DNA from: UBA9410 sp036123585
Lineage (GTDB): Bacteria; Actinomycetota; Acidimicrobiia; Acidimicrobiales; MedAcidi-G1
DNA: 64,000 nucleotides
NCBI GenBank assembly: GCA_036123585.1
Contig: JAZADN010000019.1
Location: 1-64,000, forward strand
Direction of reading: 5' to 3'
This document shows positions 7,853-15,762 of this stretch, piece after piece. The notes beneath the pieces were generated by a model, which was given only the letters and a program-made list of their open reading frames with translations, was not told the origin of the DNA and made no database searches. The stretch's first letter is position 1; every line of letters begins with the position of its first letter. Made by a program: the position numbers and the translations under genes.

Positions 7853-8740
7853 ATGAGCCGCAACGGCGAACCACTCCACCCTTGCCCGATCCCAATCACG
7901 GAGTTGATCGACCTCGACCGGTATCCCATCAACCGGCCGAACTCCCCCGAGTACTCCTCCATGGTTGCCGACGCCAGAGCGAAACTCGCCGACGACGGCT
8001 GCGCCGTGATCCCAAAGTTTCTGGACAGCGCTGCATTACCCATCATGAGCGCCGAGATTCTCGGTATCAGACCATTTCTCCACGAGTCGAAGATCTCCAT
8101 CAACCCGTACTTTTCGGAGGGCGATCCCGAGCTCCCGACCGACCATCCCACCAACACGTTTATTGAGCGCTCAGGTGGCTTCATTCCCCGGGATGCCTTC
8201 GACGCCAAAAGTGCGATCGACGCCGTCTACCAGTGGCCACCACTCCTCGCCTTTATCGCCGACTGCCTCGAACTCCCCGAGATCCACTGCTACGCCGATC
8301 CGCTCGCTGGACTGACCATCAACGTTCTGGACCCTGGCCAGCAGTTCGCTTGGCACTACGACACCAACGACTTCGCCGTCACCATTCTCATCGACAAGGC
8401 TTCCGAGGGAGGTTTGTTCCAGTATTCGCCCAACATCCGCTCGGCCGATAGTGAGAACTTTGACGAGGTCAAGGCCTGCCAGGACGAGGACCTGACGACG
8501 GTTCGAACTCTGCGGCTACGTCCAGGAGACCTACAGATCTTCCTTGGAAGATTCTCGTTGCACCGTGTGACCCGGGTAGGCCTGTGCTCCCCGGCTCGAA
8601 ACACTGCCGTGTTCGCCTATACCGAGAGGCCCGGAGTTATTGGTCGCCTCGAGCGCACAAAGCAACTGTTCGGCAGGGCTCTCCCAATCCACGAAGAGGC
8701 GGAACGGGCTCGGACCCGAAGCGACGCGTTGATGGACTGA
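7853..8740 (+). CDS. 2-oxoglutarate/Fe(II)-dependent dioxygenase-like protein
   Basis: 295 residues. A plausible Fe(II) facial triad is visible: His168 and Asp170 in WHYDTND and a distal His237 in FSLHRVTRV, with Arg249 placed to hold 2-oxoglutarate. The core is a double-stranded beta-helix. Such enzymes hydroxylate small metabolites or amino-acid derivatives while decarboxylating 2-oxoglutarate. It follows a beta-hydroxyacid dehydrogenase by 10 bp and precedes a sarcosine-oxidase-like flavoenzyme by 80 bp. The trio could hydroxylate, then oxidise, a small N- or C-substituted compound; that is inference. No closer subfamily name is justified from sequence alone. Confidence 0.75.
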   Translation: MSRNGEPLHPCPIPITELIDLDRYPINRPNSPEYSSMVADARAKLADDGCAVIPKFLDSAALPIMSAEILGIRPFLHESKISINPYFSEGDPELPTDHPTNTFIERSGGFIPRDAFDAKSAIDAVYQWPPLLAFIADCLELPEIHCYADPLAGLTINVLDPGQQFAWHYDTNDFAVTILIDKASEGGLFQYSPNIRSADSENFDEVKACQDEDLTTVRTLRLRPGDLQIFLGRFSLHRVTRVGLCSPARNTAVFAYTERPGVIGRLERTKQLFGRALPIHEEAERARTRSDALMD

Positions 8741-8820
8741 ACTCCCTTCCACTAGCCAGCACGTCCGTCTAGCGTCCGCCCACCGAACAACGTCACAAGA
8801 ACAAATCTGGAGCAAGAGCA

Positions 8821-10140
8821 ATGAACGAACAGAGCCGTGCGTCCTACGACGCCATAATCGTCGGCGCCGGGGTAATCGGCGCGGCCATCGCCTTCGAGCT
8901 GGCAAAGAAGGGGTGGAAGACCCTCAACGTCGACAAGCTCCCTGCCGCTGGGTACGGCTCGACCAGCAACTCGTGCGCAATCGTCCGCGCCCACTACTCC
9001 ACTTTTGATGGGGTTGCCATGGCCTACGAGGGCTTCTCCTACTGGAAGGGCTGGTCGGACTACCTCGAAAGCGAGGACGAGCGCGGCCACGCCCTCTACA
9101 TGCAGAGCGGCACCGTGCTGTTCATGCTTGAGGGCGGCCACCACGAGAAGGTCCTCCCTCTGTTCGATCAGGTAGGCGTGCCCTACGAGATCCTCTCCAA
9201 CGACGAACTCCGCGAGCGCTACCCCTTCTACGAGCACGGCACCCACGGTGAGCCGTGTCGCCCCGAGGACGACCGCTTTTGGGATGAGCCCGAGGGCGAA
9301 CTGATCGGCGCCCTGTACACGCCGGATTCCGGCTATGTGTCCGACCCGCAGCTAGCCAGCCACAACCTGCAGCGAGCCGCTGAGGCCAAGGGCGGCGAAT
9401 TCCGGTTCAACGTCGAAGTGGTCGACATCCGTCAGGCCAACGACCGGGTGGCCGGCGTGACGCTCGCCGACGGTACCGAGATCGACGCCCCGGTGGTGGT
9501 CAACGTGGCTGGCCCACACTCGTTCGTCATCAACAAGATGGCCGGCGTCTACGAGTCGATGAACATCAAGACCAAGGCCCTGCGCCACGAGGTCCACCAC
9601 GTGCCGTCCCCCGCCGGCCTCGACTTTGAGAAGGACGGCCTGCACTCGTCGGACTCCGACCTGGCCATCTACGTACGCCCCGAGTCGGGCAACAACATCC
9701 TGATCGGCTCCGAGGATCCAGCCTGCGACCCTCAGGTATGGGTCGATGATCCAGACGACTACGACGACGTGGTATCCGACGATCAGTGGAACGCCCAGGT
9801 GCTGCGTCTGGCACGTCGCGTCCCGTCGCTCGGCGTTCCGTCGGACAAAAAGGGCATCGTCGACCTGTACGACGTGTCCGACGACTGGATCCCGATCTAC
9901 GACCGGACCGACCTGGACGGCTTCTACGTGGCCATTGGCTCCAGTGGCAACCAGTTCAAGAACGCCCCGGTGGCCGGCTACTGCATGGCCGAGTTGATCG
10001 AGGCGGTCGAGGCTGGCCACGACCACGACGCCGAACCGGTGAAGGTGACTGGCGTGTACACCGGCCTCGAGATGAACATGGGCTTTTATCGACGCAACCG
10101 CGAGGTCAACCCGAACTCCTCGTTCTCGGTCAACGGCTGA
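8821..10140 (+). CDS. FAD-dependent oxidoreductase, sarcosine oxidase beta-like (DAO family)
   Basis: 439 residues. The N-terminal dinucleotide fold IIVGAGVIGAAIAFELAKKG is followed by a GSTSNSCAIVRAHYST segment that resembles SoxB-type amine oxidases, and a C-terminal GFYVAIGSSGNQFKNAP motif typical of DAO proteins of this class. These enzymes oxidise N-methyl or secondary amino acids such as sarcosine or dimethylglycine, or D-amino acids. A GGAG lies about 8 nt before the ATG. No SoxA, SoxG or SoxD subunit is next to it, so it may work alone or on a different amine. It follows a hydroxyacid dehydrogenase and a 2OG oxygenase. Confidence 0.82.
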   Translation: MNEQSRASYDAIIVGAGVIGAAIAFELAKKGWKTLNVDKLPAAGYGSTSNSCAIVRAHYSTFDGVAMAYEGFSYWKGWSDYLESEDERGHALYMQSGTVLFMLEGGHHEKVLPLFDQVGVPYEILSNDELRERYPFYEHGTHGEPCRPEDDRFWDEPEGELIGALYTPDSGYVSDPQLASHNLQRAAEAKGGEFRFNVEVVDIRQANDRVAGVTLADGTEIDAPVVVNVAGPHSFVINKMAGVYESMNIKTKALRHEVHHVPSPAGLDFEKDGLHSSDSDLAIYVRPESGNNILIGSEDPACDPQVWVDDPDDYDDVVSDDQWNAQVLRLARRVPSLGVPSDKKGIVDLYDVSDDWIPIYDRTDLDGFYVAIGSSGNQFKNAPVAGYCMAELIEAVEAGHDHDAEPVKVTGVYTGLEMNMGFYRRNREVNPNSSFSVNG

Positions 10141-10198
10141 CCAAGTTCATCGCCCGTCGGCCGCCGGGAACGGTCGACCGAGTCCCCGAAGGTCCGGG

Positions 10199-10873
10199 TC
10201 AGCGATCGTCAGGCTCGGCCTCGGCCAGCCGCAACGCCCGACGAAACTCCCGGCGGGTGTAGTCGTCGCTGAGGCTCTCCTCATCTCCGGGCTGTTCGAC
10301 GAGCACCGGTGGGTCAGCGTCGAACTCGAGTTGAAGGGCCCGGCTCATGACCCCGTGCATGGCGTAGGTGCACACGATGTAGGTGAGTTCGAGGATCTCC
10401 TCGTGGGACAGGTGGTCCTCTAGCGCCGAGAAAACCCCGTCGGGCACCCGCCCGTGCTGGATGGCCAGGGCATCGGTATAGGCCAACACGGCCCGCTCCA
10501 CTTCGTCGAAGCAGTCGGCGGTCTCCCACGCCTCGATGGCGTCGATCTTCTCGTCGATAAGGCCTACGGTCCGACAGGCCTTCCGGTGCTGCGAGTAGAC
10601 GAACCGACTGCCGACGCACCAGCCGACCCGGGTCTGGCCCAATTCGCGCAACCCAGGGTCGAGGAACCGCTTGGGGCTGCGGTAGAGGGCAATACCGCCC
10701 ACGGCGTGGTCGAAAACGTCGGGCACCAAGGCGAAGGTGGACCACCAGTCTCCGGGCGAGCCGGTCGGGGTGCCGGGCTCATCAACCGGGTCACGGTCAC
10801 CGAACAGCATCTGGAACACCGGCTGTGCACCGGGGTGGAGATCCGGCCGTCGGACCTGTCGTAGGCGCGCCAT
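10199..10873 (-). CDS. Carboxymuconolactone decarboxylase (CMD/AhpD-like) family protein
   Basis: 224 residues, all-helical. The CMD core is visible as a C-x-x-S...H arrangement (VGWCVGSRFVYSQH) followed by ALxYTDAL and later EEILELTYIVCTYAMHG. AhpD peroxidases use a CxxC pair; here the second Cys is Ser, so a thiol-disulfide cycle of the AhpD type is unlikely, and a lyase, hydrolase or unknown role is open. The start at ATG 10873 is supported by TACGGT 6 nt upstream. It stands alone, convergent with the flavoenzyme before it. Confidence 0.75.
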   Translation of the reverse strand: MARLRQVRRPDLHPGAQPVFQMLFGDRDPVDEPGTPTGSPGDWWSTFALVPDVFDHAVGGIALYRSPKRFLDPGLRELGQTRVGWCVGSRFVYSQHRKACRTVGLIDEKIDAIEAWETADCFDEVERAVLAYTDALAIQHGRVPDGVFSALEDHLSHEEILELTYIVCTYAMHGVMSRALQLEFDADPPVLVEQPGDEESLSDDYTRREFRRALRLAEAEPDDR

Positions 10874-10879
10874 GGCCGG

Positions 10880-10885
10880 ACCGTA
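10880..10885 (-). promoter_or_regulatory. Leaderless -10 element (TACGGT) of the CMD gene
   Basis: TACGGT is followed by 6 nt and ATG 10873. Confidence 0.5.
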
Positions 10886-10921
10886 GGCGCGTACCGTGCC
10901 GCACTTCCCAGCGGGTGCGGG

Positions 10922-11488
10922 TCAGCTAATGGGGCCGAGCGGCGGCGCTGGTCCTCGCTCAGATTCAGCCTCGGGCAGGCCGACGACGACCCGGGTACGC
11001 ATTACCTTGTCGATCAGTCGCTGGTTGCGGTTGTCCCAGATCGGCCACAGCAGATCCACGATCTGCAAGACGTTGCCAACCCCTTGGATGCCGCCGAGCA
11101 GAGCGGGGACGAGCCAACGACCGACGCCCCTCGCCCCACCGGGCGGCTCGCCTGAGTCCGCGTCGACGAGGCGGATCTTCAGACGGCGCTTCCCGGGCGT
11201 GGTGCCTAGGACACCTTGGCGGTAGCCGAACAGCCAGCCACCCCAGACGAAAGCCCCGAGGCCGAGCAAGCCGCCGACCACGATGAGCAAGATCCCGGCT
11301 CCATCGGCCACCAACTCTTCGGCGGCCTCGTCCCAACAAAGGGCGAGGCCGATGCCTACGGAAATGGCCGGCACCACCAAGGCGGCGATGAAAAGGCCGA
11401 AATCGATCAGGGCTGCCCACGCCCGCGTCCACCAGCGGGCGGCGACGAGGTGGGCTGACTCCGGGGGCGGCGTCAGGTCGTCGGACAC
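10922..11488 (-). CDS. RDD family integral membrane protein
   Basis: 188 residues with three or four hydrophobic segments (about 25-50, 65-95 and 130-150). RDD hallmarks are present: R-W-W-x-R-A-x-A-A-L-I-D-F in the first segment, TPGKRRLKIRLVD in the loop, and WDNRNQRLIDKVMRTRVV at the end. The RDD function is poorly known; some members are linked to ion transport. The GTG start at 11488 has TAGTCT 7 nt upstream. It is divergent from a PhyH-like oxygenase with only 27 bp between start codons, which leaves no room for conventional leaders on both sides. Confidence 0.85.
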   Translation of the reverse strand: MSDDLTPPPESAHLVAARWWTRAWAALIDFGLFIAALVVPAISVGIGLALCWDEAAEELVADGAGILLIVVGGLLGLGAFVWGGWLFGYRQGVLGTTPGKRRLKIRLVDADSGEPPGGARGVGRWLVPALLGGIQGVGNVLQIVDLLWPIWDNRNQRLIDKVMRTRVVVGLPEAESERGPAPPLGPIS

Positions 11489-11495
11489 GGGCCAA

Positions 11496-11501
11496 AGACT
11501 A
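11496..11501 (-). promoter_or_regulatory. Leaderless -10 element (TAGTCT) of the RDD gene
   Basis: TAGTCT is followed by 7 nt and GTG 11488, in the 27-bp divergent gap. Confidence 0.5.
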
Positions 11502-11515
11502 GGTTCGATCCGGTC

Positions 11516-12346
11516 ATGTCCAAACGCTCACCAGGCTTCCCCACCGCCGACCAGGTAGCGACGTTCGAGACCGACGGGGTGGTCCATGTCCCCGGCGCCG
11601 TCGATGCGGCGTTCGTGGACGAGATCCTGACCCTCGCTGACCAGCAGTTGGCCCAACCAGGGCCGTGGGTGACAGACACTGGCGCCGAGAACGTGGCCGG
11701 TCGGCTTTTCACGTCTCGCTACCTGTGGCGGAACGACCCGGTGGTGCGCCAATTCGCCTTCGAGTCGGGCGTGGCCGAGTTGGCCGCCGCCTGCCTCGGT
11801 TCCTCGTCGGTACGCCTCTACTTCGATCACCTGCTGGTCAAGGAGCCAGGTACGGAATCGCCCACGCCATGGCATCAAGACATTCCCTACTGGCCATTCC
11901 TGGGTCGGTCAATCTGCTCGGTGTGGGTGGCCTGTACATCGTCGACGGTCGCCGATAGCTCGCTCGAGTTCGTCCGCGGGTCGCACCGGTGGGACCGGTA
12001 CTTCGCTCCGAGATCCTTCGATAGCGAACCGGGATGGACTAATGACTTCGAAGGCGAGGAGGTCCCCGACGTTGAGGCAGATCGGGGCGCCTTCGACATT
12101 GTGGGCTTCGACGTCGAACCGGGTGACGCCATCGTGTTCTCGGCATGGATGGTTCACGGGGCCCGCGGAAACGAAGGGGTAGGGCGACGGGTGGCCCTGT
12201 CGACTCGGTGGCTGGGCGACGACGCTGTCTGGCATCCACATCCGGGCTGTGACCCGACGGTCACACAGGCCGACACGATCGCCGTGCCAGGCAGGTACCC
12301 GGCCGACGACGACCGGTTTCCGGTGGGGTGGCCGGTCCCGGCCTGA
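11516..12346 (+). CDS. Phytanoyl-CoA dioxygenase (PhyH) family protein
   Basis: 276 residues. The PhyH iron site is complete: His120 and Asp122 (PTPWHQD), His214 in AWMVHGA, and Arg224/225 in place for 2-oxoglutarate binding. The SSLEFVRGSHRWDRYF segment is typical of the family. PhyH enzymes hydroxylate acyl-CoAs or small molecules using Fe(II), O2 and 2-oxoglutarate; many bacterial members act on ectoine, phosphonates or secondary metabolites. It is not near a fatty-acid operon, so the substrate is open. It is convergent with the HD-domain gene, whose stop is 18 bp beyond its own. Confidence 0.85.
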   Translation: MSKRSPGFPTADQVATFETDGVVHVPGAVDAAFVDEILTLADQQLAQPGPWVTDTGAENVAGRLFTSRYLWRNDPVVRQFAFESGVAELAAACLGSSSVRLYFDHLLVKEPGTESPTPWHQDIPYWPFLGRSICSVWVACTSSTVADSSLEFVRGSHRWDRYFAPRSFDSEPGWTNDFEGEEVPDVEADRGAFDIVGFDVEPGDAIVFSAWMVHGARGNEGVGRRVALSTRWLGDDAVWHPHPGCDPTVTQADTIAVPGRYPADDDRFPVGWPVPA

Positions 12347-12364
12347 TGCCGGGGCCCAGTGGGC

Positions 12365-13024
12365 TCAGGCGTCGACCACGTACCTGCGGAGTTCCTCGAC
12401 GGTCCGCCGGAGTTCGTCGGCGCGACGACCCGGCCTGTGCCGCTCGAAAGCGATGGCCACCGAGTCGTAGTACCAGGCCTGCTGTTCGGGCTCGGCGTTG
12501 AACCGGCTCCAGACGGTGGCCGGATCGTCGGCGGCGTGGAGATCGTCGACGATGCACCGGGCGTTATGCCGCTTGTCGGCCAGCGACACACAGAGCGTGG
12601 CCGCATCGGCCACGGCCAAGTGGGCTAGGTAGCGCTCCTTGCGAATACCCCAAGCCTCCTTCTGTCCGTCGGGTCCGGGCTCGGAGGTGTCGCTACATCC
12701 CTCAACTATCCGGGCCACCTCGTCGCCGAAGCGTCCCCGCAACTCCTCGACGGTGACCCGCTCTTCGCCCCGATCGAAGGTGTCCTCGACGATGTCGTGG
12801 AGGACCGCTGCGATAGCGACCTCCTCGGTGCGCTCGAAGAGGGCGGAATCGGAGGCAGCGTCCTCAATGGCCAGGGCCGCCACGGCTAGGAGGTGGCCGA
12901 GGTAGGGGATGTCGGTGCCCTTGCGGGTCTGTCCGTTGTGTTTCGACCGGGCAAACTCCATGGCCTCGCCGAACCGCCGAGAGATCGGCGGTGGATTCGG
13001 TACTCCGGGATCGGATCGGGTCAT
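12365..13024 (-). CDS. HD-domain protein, small alarmone hydrolase-like (SpoT/MESH1 type)
   Basis: 219 residues. Motifs of the RelA/SpoT hydrolase domain are visible: HNGQTRKGTDIPYLGH near the N-terminus (first metal His), LHDIVEDT (HD pair) and ADKRHNAR. There is no synthetase or TGS domain. Single-domain proteins of this type hydrolyse (p)ppGpp using Mn(II) or act on related nucleotides. ATG 13024 is chosen over the GTG 3 nt upstream because GGAGG lies 5 nt before it. It is monocistronic. Confidence is high for the fold and moderate for the (p)ppGpp role. Confidence 0.75.
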   Translation of the reverse strand: MTRSDPGVPNPPPISRRFGEAMEFARSKHNGQTRKGTDIPYLGHLLAVAALAIEDAASDSALFERTEEVAIAAVLHDIVEDTFDRGEERVTVEELRGRFGDEVARIVEGCSDTSEPGPDGQKEAWGIRKERYLAHLAVADAATLCVSLADKRHNARCIVDDLHAADDPATVWSRFNAEPEQQAWYYDSVAIAFERHRPGRRADELRRTVEELRRYVVDA

Positions 13025-13135
13025 CACATCCTCCAGCCCCCTGTATGAGACAACTGTGACACCTCGGGGCCACCCGTTAGGACGCCGGGACTGAGAGACA
13101 TGGCAACCAGAAAGTCCTAGGGGCCCACGTCCCCG

Positions 13136-13158
13136 AGGTCCGGATCCTGATCCGACCT
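13136..13158 (-). terminator. Hairpin at the 3' end of the acyl-CoA dehydrogenase gene
   Basis: AGGTCCGGATC, loop CT, then GATCCGACCT (one bulge) straddles the stop codon of the minus-strand gene. No T-run is present. Confidence 0.3.
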
Positions 13159-14371
13159 ACTCAATGCGCATGCCGGAGATGGCTCGGCTGATCACCAGTT
13201 GTTGGATCTGCTCCGTACCCTCAAAGATGTCGTGGATCTTCGCATCCCGGTGCCACCGCTCGACCGGCACCTCACGGGTGTAGCCAGCCCCGCCCAGGAT
13301 CTGGATCGCCCGCTCGGTCACCCACGTCGCCGTCCGGGCCGCCTTCAACTTTGCCATCGACCCTTCGGCGTTCACGAACGCCTTCTGCTTGCCCAACCAG
13401 GCGGCCCGCCACACCATCATCCGGCTGGCGTCGATCTCAGTGGCCATGTCGGCCAGCAAAAAGGCAATGCCCTGGTTGGCAATGATGGGCCGACCGAAAG
13501 CGTGCCGATCCTTGGCGTAGTCCAGCGCGTACTCGTAGGCGGCCCGGGCCACACCGAGCGCCTGGGCTCCCACTGCCGGCCGCGTGGCCTCGAAGGTCTG
13601 CATGGCGGCCTGGGCGTTGCCTTTCTCTCCTCGGCGTACCCGTGCGAGACGTTCGTCGAGCTTCTCCTTGCCGCCAAGCAGGCACCGACCAGGCACCCGC
13701 ACGTCGTCGAGCAGCACTTCGGCGGTATGGCTGGCCCGGATGCCGTGCTTCTTGTACTTCTGGCCCTGGGCCAGGCCGGCAGTCCCAGGTGGAACGACGA
13801 ACGAGGCGTGGCCCTTGGATCCCAGCTCGGGGTCGACCACGGCGACGACCACGTGTACGTCGGCAATGCCTCCGTTGGTGATCCATGCCTTGGCACCGTT
13901 CAACACCCACTCGTCGGTGGCCTCGTCGTAGACGGCCCGGGCCCGGTAGCCGCCGACGTCCGAGCCGGCATCGGCCTCGCTGGCGCAGAATGCACCGAGC
14001 CGCACGTCGTCGGGCGTGCCGTAGCACTGGGGCACCCACTCCATGATCTGCTCCTGGGTGCCTGAGGCGGCGATCCCCGCCGCGGCGAGCCCACTGCCCA
14101 TGATGGCCATGCCGATGCCAGCGTCGCCCCAGAACAGTTCTTCGATGGCCACCGGCATGGTCAGGCCGGTCTTGTCGCCGAGCATCCCCTGAGCGAGGAA
14201 GTCCCAGCCGTAAAGGCCGATCTTCGCCGCCTCACGGACGACGGGCCACGGGAACTCCTCCCGCTCGTCCCACTCCTCGGCTGCTGGGCGCACTACGTCC
14301 ACGGCGAACTGGTGGATCCAGTCGCGGAGTTGCTCCTGCTCCTCGGTCAGGTCGAGGCTGAACTCGTTCAT
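13157..14371 (-). CDS. Acyl-CoA dehydrogenase
   Basis: 404 residues with the standard three-domain acyl-CoA dehydrogenase fold: an N-terminal helical domain (SLDLTEEQEQLRD), a mid beta domain (FCASEADAGSDVGG, WITNGG) and a C-terminal helical domain (KDRHAFGRPI, QILGGAGYTREVPVERWHRD). The final IFEGTEQIQQLVISRAI contains the usual catalytic Glu region of medium/short-chain enzymes. It oxidises an acyl-CoA to the 2-enoyl-CoA, passing electrons to ETF. GGGGAG lies 8 nt before the ATG. A 16-bp palindrome 91 bp upstream may be an operator. The chain-length preference cannot be read. Confidence 0.9.
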   Translation of the reverse strand: MNEFSLDLTEEQEQLRDWIHQFAVDVVRPAAEEWDEREEFPWPVVREAAKIGLYGWDFLAQGMLGDKTGLTMPVAIEELFWGDAGIGMAIMGSGLAAAGIAASGTQEQIMEWVPQCYGTPDDVRLGAFCASEADAGSDVGGYRARAVYDEATDEWVLNGAKAWITNGGIADVHVVVAVVDPELGSKGHASFVVPPGTAGLAQGQKYKKHGIRASHTAEVLLDDVRVPGRCLLGGKEKLDERLARVRRGEKGNAQAAMQTFEATRPAVGAQALGVARAAYEYALDYAKDRHAFGRPIIANQGIAFLLADMATEIDASRMMVWRAAWLGKQKAFVNAEGSMAKLKAARTATWVTERAIQILGGAGYTREVPVERWHRDAKIHDIFEGTEQIQQLVISRAISGMRIE

Positions 14372-14461
14372 GGCAGCGTCTCCCCTGCGTGGTGGTCCGT
14401 GGCCGGCGGCTCTGCTATCCGAGACTCGCTGGTGGACGGTCTATGGTCCAACACCAATGAC

Positions 14462-14477
14462 GTTACCGACTGGTAAC
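14462..14477. promoter_or_regulatory. Perfect palindrome GTTACC-GACT-GGTAAC upstream of the acyl-CoA dehydrogenase gene
   Basis: The 6-bp arms are perfect and the centre is GACT. It lies at the 3' end of the MFS gene and 91 bp upstream of the acyl-CoA dehydrogenase start. The shape resembles sites of TetR-family regulators of acyl-CoA catabolism, but no particular regulator is claimed. It could also act as a small terminator for the MFS gene. Confidence 0.35.
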
Positions 14478-15710
14478 TTCGTCTGCCAGTTCATCGTGGG
14501 GACCCTCGTCAGGCCTCCCGTCCGGGCCGGGCACCACGGCCAGCGCAACCACGGCCAGACCGGCCGCGACCAGATACGGAGCACCCGCCCCCACCCGGTC
14601 GAACATCAACCCAGCGAGCAGCGGACCCACGATCCGACCCAACGCGCCAGCCCCCTGCTGCAGGCCGAGCGCCGCACCTCGACCGACCGCGCCCACCGCC
14701 TCGACCGTGGCGTTCGACAACGTCGGGCCGAACACCCCCTGGCCCAGCACCAGTAGCACCAGGGCCACCGTCAGGCCCGTCCAGCCACCGTCAACCGATA
14801 GCACAACCATCCCGGCAGCCACAAAGGCCAACGACGCACGCAACGCACGACGCGACCCCAGACGGGCATCGGCCGGTGCAACCACCTTCGTCTGCACAAC
14901 CACCATGAACAGGCCGATCGAGGCAAAAAGGCCGTACACCGTCGGGTCGCCCACAGCGTCGAACCGACGCTCAATCAGCAGGGCGAATGTCGCCTCGAAT
15001 CCGGCAAACCCCACCATCGACACCAGCGAGAGCATGGCCAGCCGCCGGGCCACCGGGACCGCCGAACTCCACCGGGACCGCAGGCCAACCGAACCGCCAC
15101 CGCCGAGACCGGGCGCCGCCGCTGGACGGCCACCGGACAGGCGCACCTGAGCCACGCAGGCGTTGGCTGCCGCCAACGCCGCGGCCACGAAGAACGGCAG
15201 CTCCCGGCTTCCCAGCGCGGCGAACGACCCGATCAGCGGCCCGGCCACGAACCCCACCCCGAATGCCGCCGCCAACAAGCCCAGCAATCGCGGCCGGTCC
15301 TCCGGGCCGGCCAGGTCCGACACCGCCGCCTGGCCCACCGCGTACGACGACCCCGAGAACCCGTCCAACAGTCGCCCGGCGAACAGCACCCACAACGCCC
15401 CGGCCAGGCCCGTCACCAGGCTCCCGATGGCCGAACCCACCAGCGCGGTGACCAACACCGGCCGTCGGCCGAACCGGTCCGACAGTCGACCCCACAAAGG
15501 GGCGGCCACCACCTGCGCCGCTGAGAAGGCGGCCAGCAGCGCGGCAGCGATGGCTGGCGAAGCCCCAAAGTCCTTGGCGTACAGAGGCAGCACCGGCAGG
15601 ACGATCCCGAAGCCGACCATGTCCAACGCCACCGTCGACCACAACACCCAGAAACCTCGGGGCGCGCGCCTCTGTGTGGAGAAAGCGGCGCCGTCGGGGT
15701 GGCTCGTCAC
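14463..15710 (-). CDS. Major facilitator superfamily transporter (DHA1-like)
   Basis: 415 residues with about 12 hydrophobic segments. The MFS loop 2-3 motif is clear (LWGRLSDRFGRRPVL), and an N-terminal VALDMVGFGIVLPVLPLYAKDFG is typical of drug:H+ antiporters of the TetA/DHA1 class. It is probably a proton-coupled efflux pump; the substrate is unknown. The GTG start at 15710 is preferred because TAGCGT lies 7 nt before it. Longer starts would run over the divergent valS start at 15763. Confidence 0.85.
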   Translation of the reverse strand: MTSHPDGAAFSTQRRAPRGFWVLWSTVALDMVGFGIVLPVLPLYAKDFGASPAIAAALLAAFSAAQVVAAPLWGRLSDRFGRRPVLVTALVGSAIGSLVTGLAGALWVLFAGRLLDGFSGSSYAVGQAAVSDLAGPEDRPRLLGLLAAAFGVGFVAGPLIGSFAALGSRELPFFVAAALAAANACVAQVRLSGGRPAAAPGLGGGGSVGLRSRWSSAVPVARRLAMLSLVSMVGFAGFEATFALLIERRFDAVGDPTVYGLFASIGLFMVVVQTKVVAPADARLGSRRALRASLAFVAAGMVVLSVDGGWTGLTVALVLLVLGQGVFGPTLSNATVEAVGAVGRGAALGLQQGAGALGRIVGPLLAGLMFDRVGAGAPYLVAAGLAVVALAVVPGPDGRPDEGPHDELADEVTSR

Positions 15711-15717
15711 CGCGGGC

Positions 15718-15723
15718 ACGCTA
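15718..15723 (-). promoter_or_regulatory. Leaderless -10 element (TAGCGT) of the MFS gene
   Basis: TAGCGT is followed by 7 nt and GTG 15710, and decides that start. Confidence 0.5.
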
Positions 15724-15762
15724 GCGGGGCCCCGGAGGCCCGCCGGTAGCCTCGTCGCCGTC

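Noticed and set aside
15163..15762. Upstream extension of the valS frame by 200 codons
   Set aside because: It is antisense to the MFS gene. The family N-terminus starts at ATG 15763.
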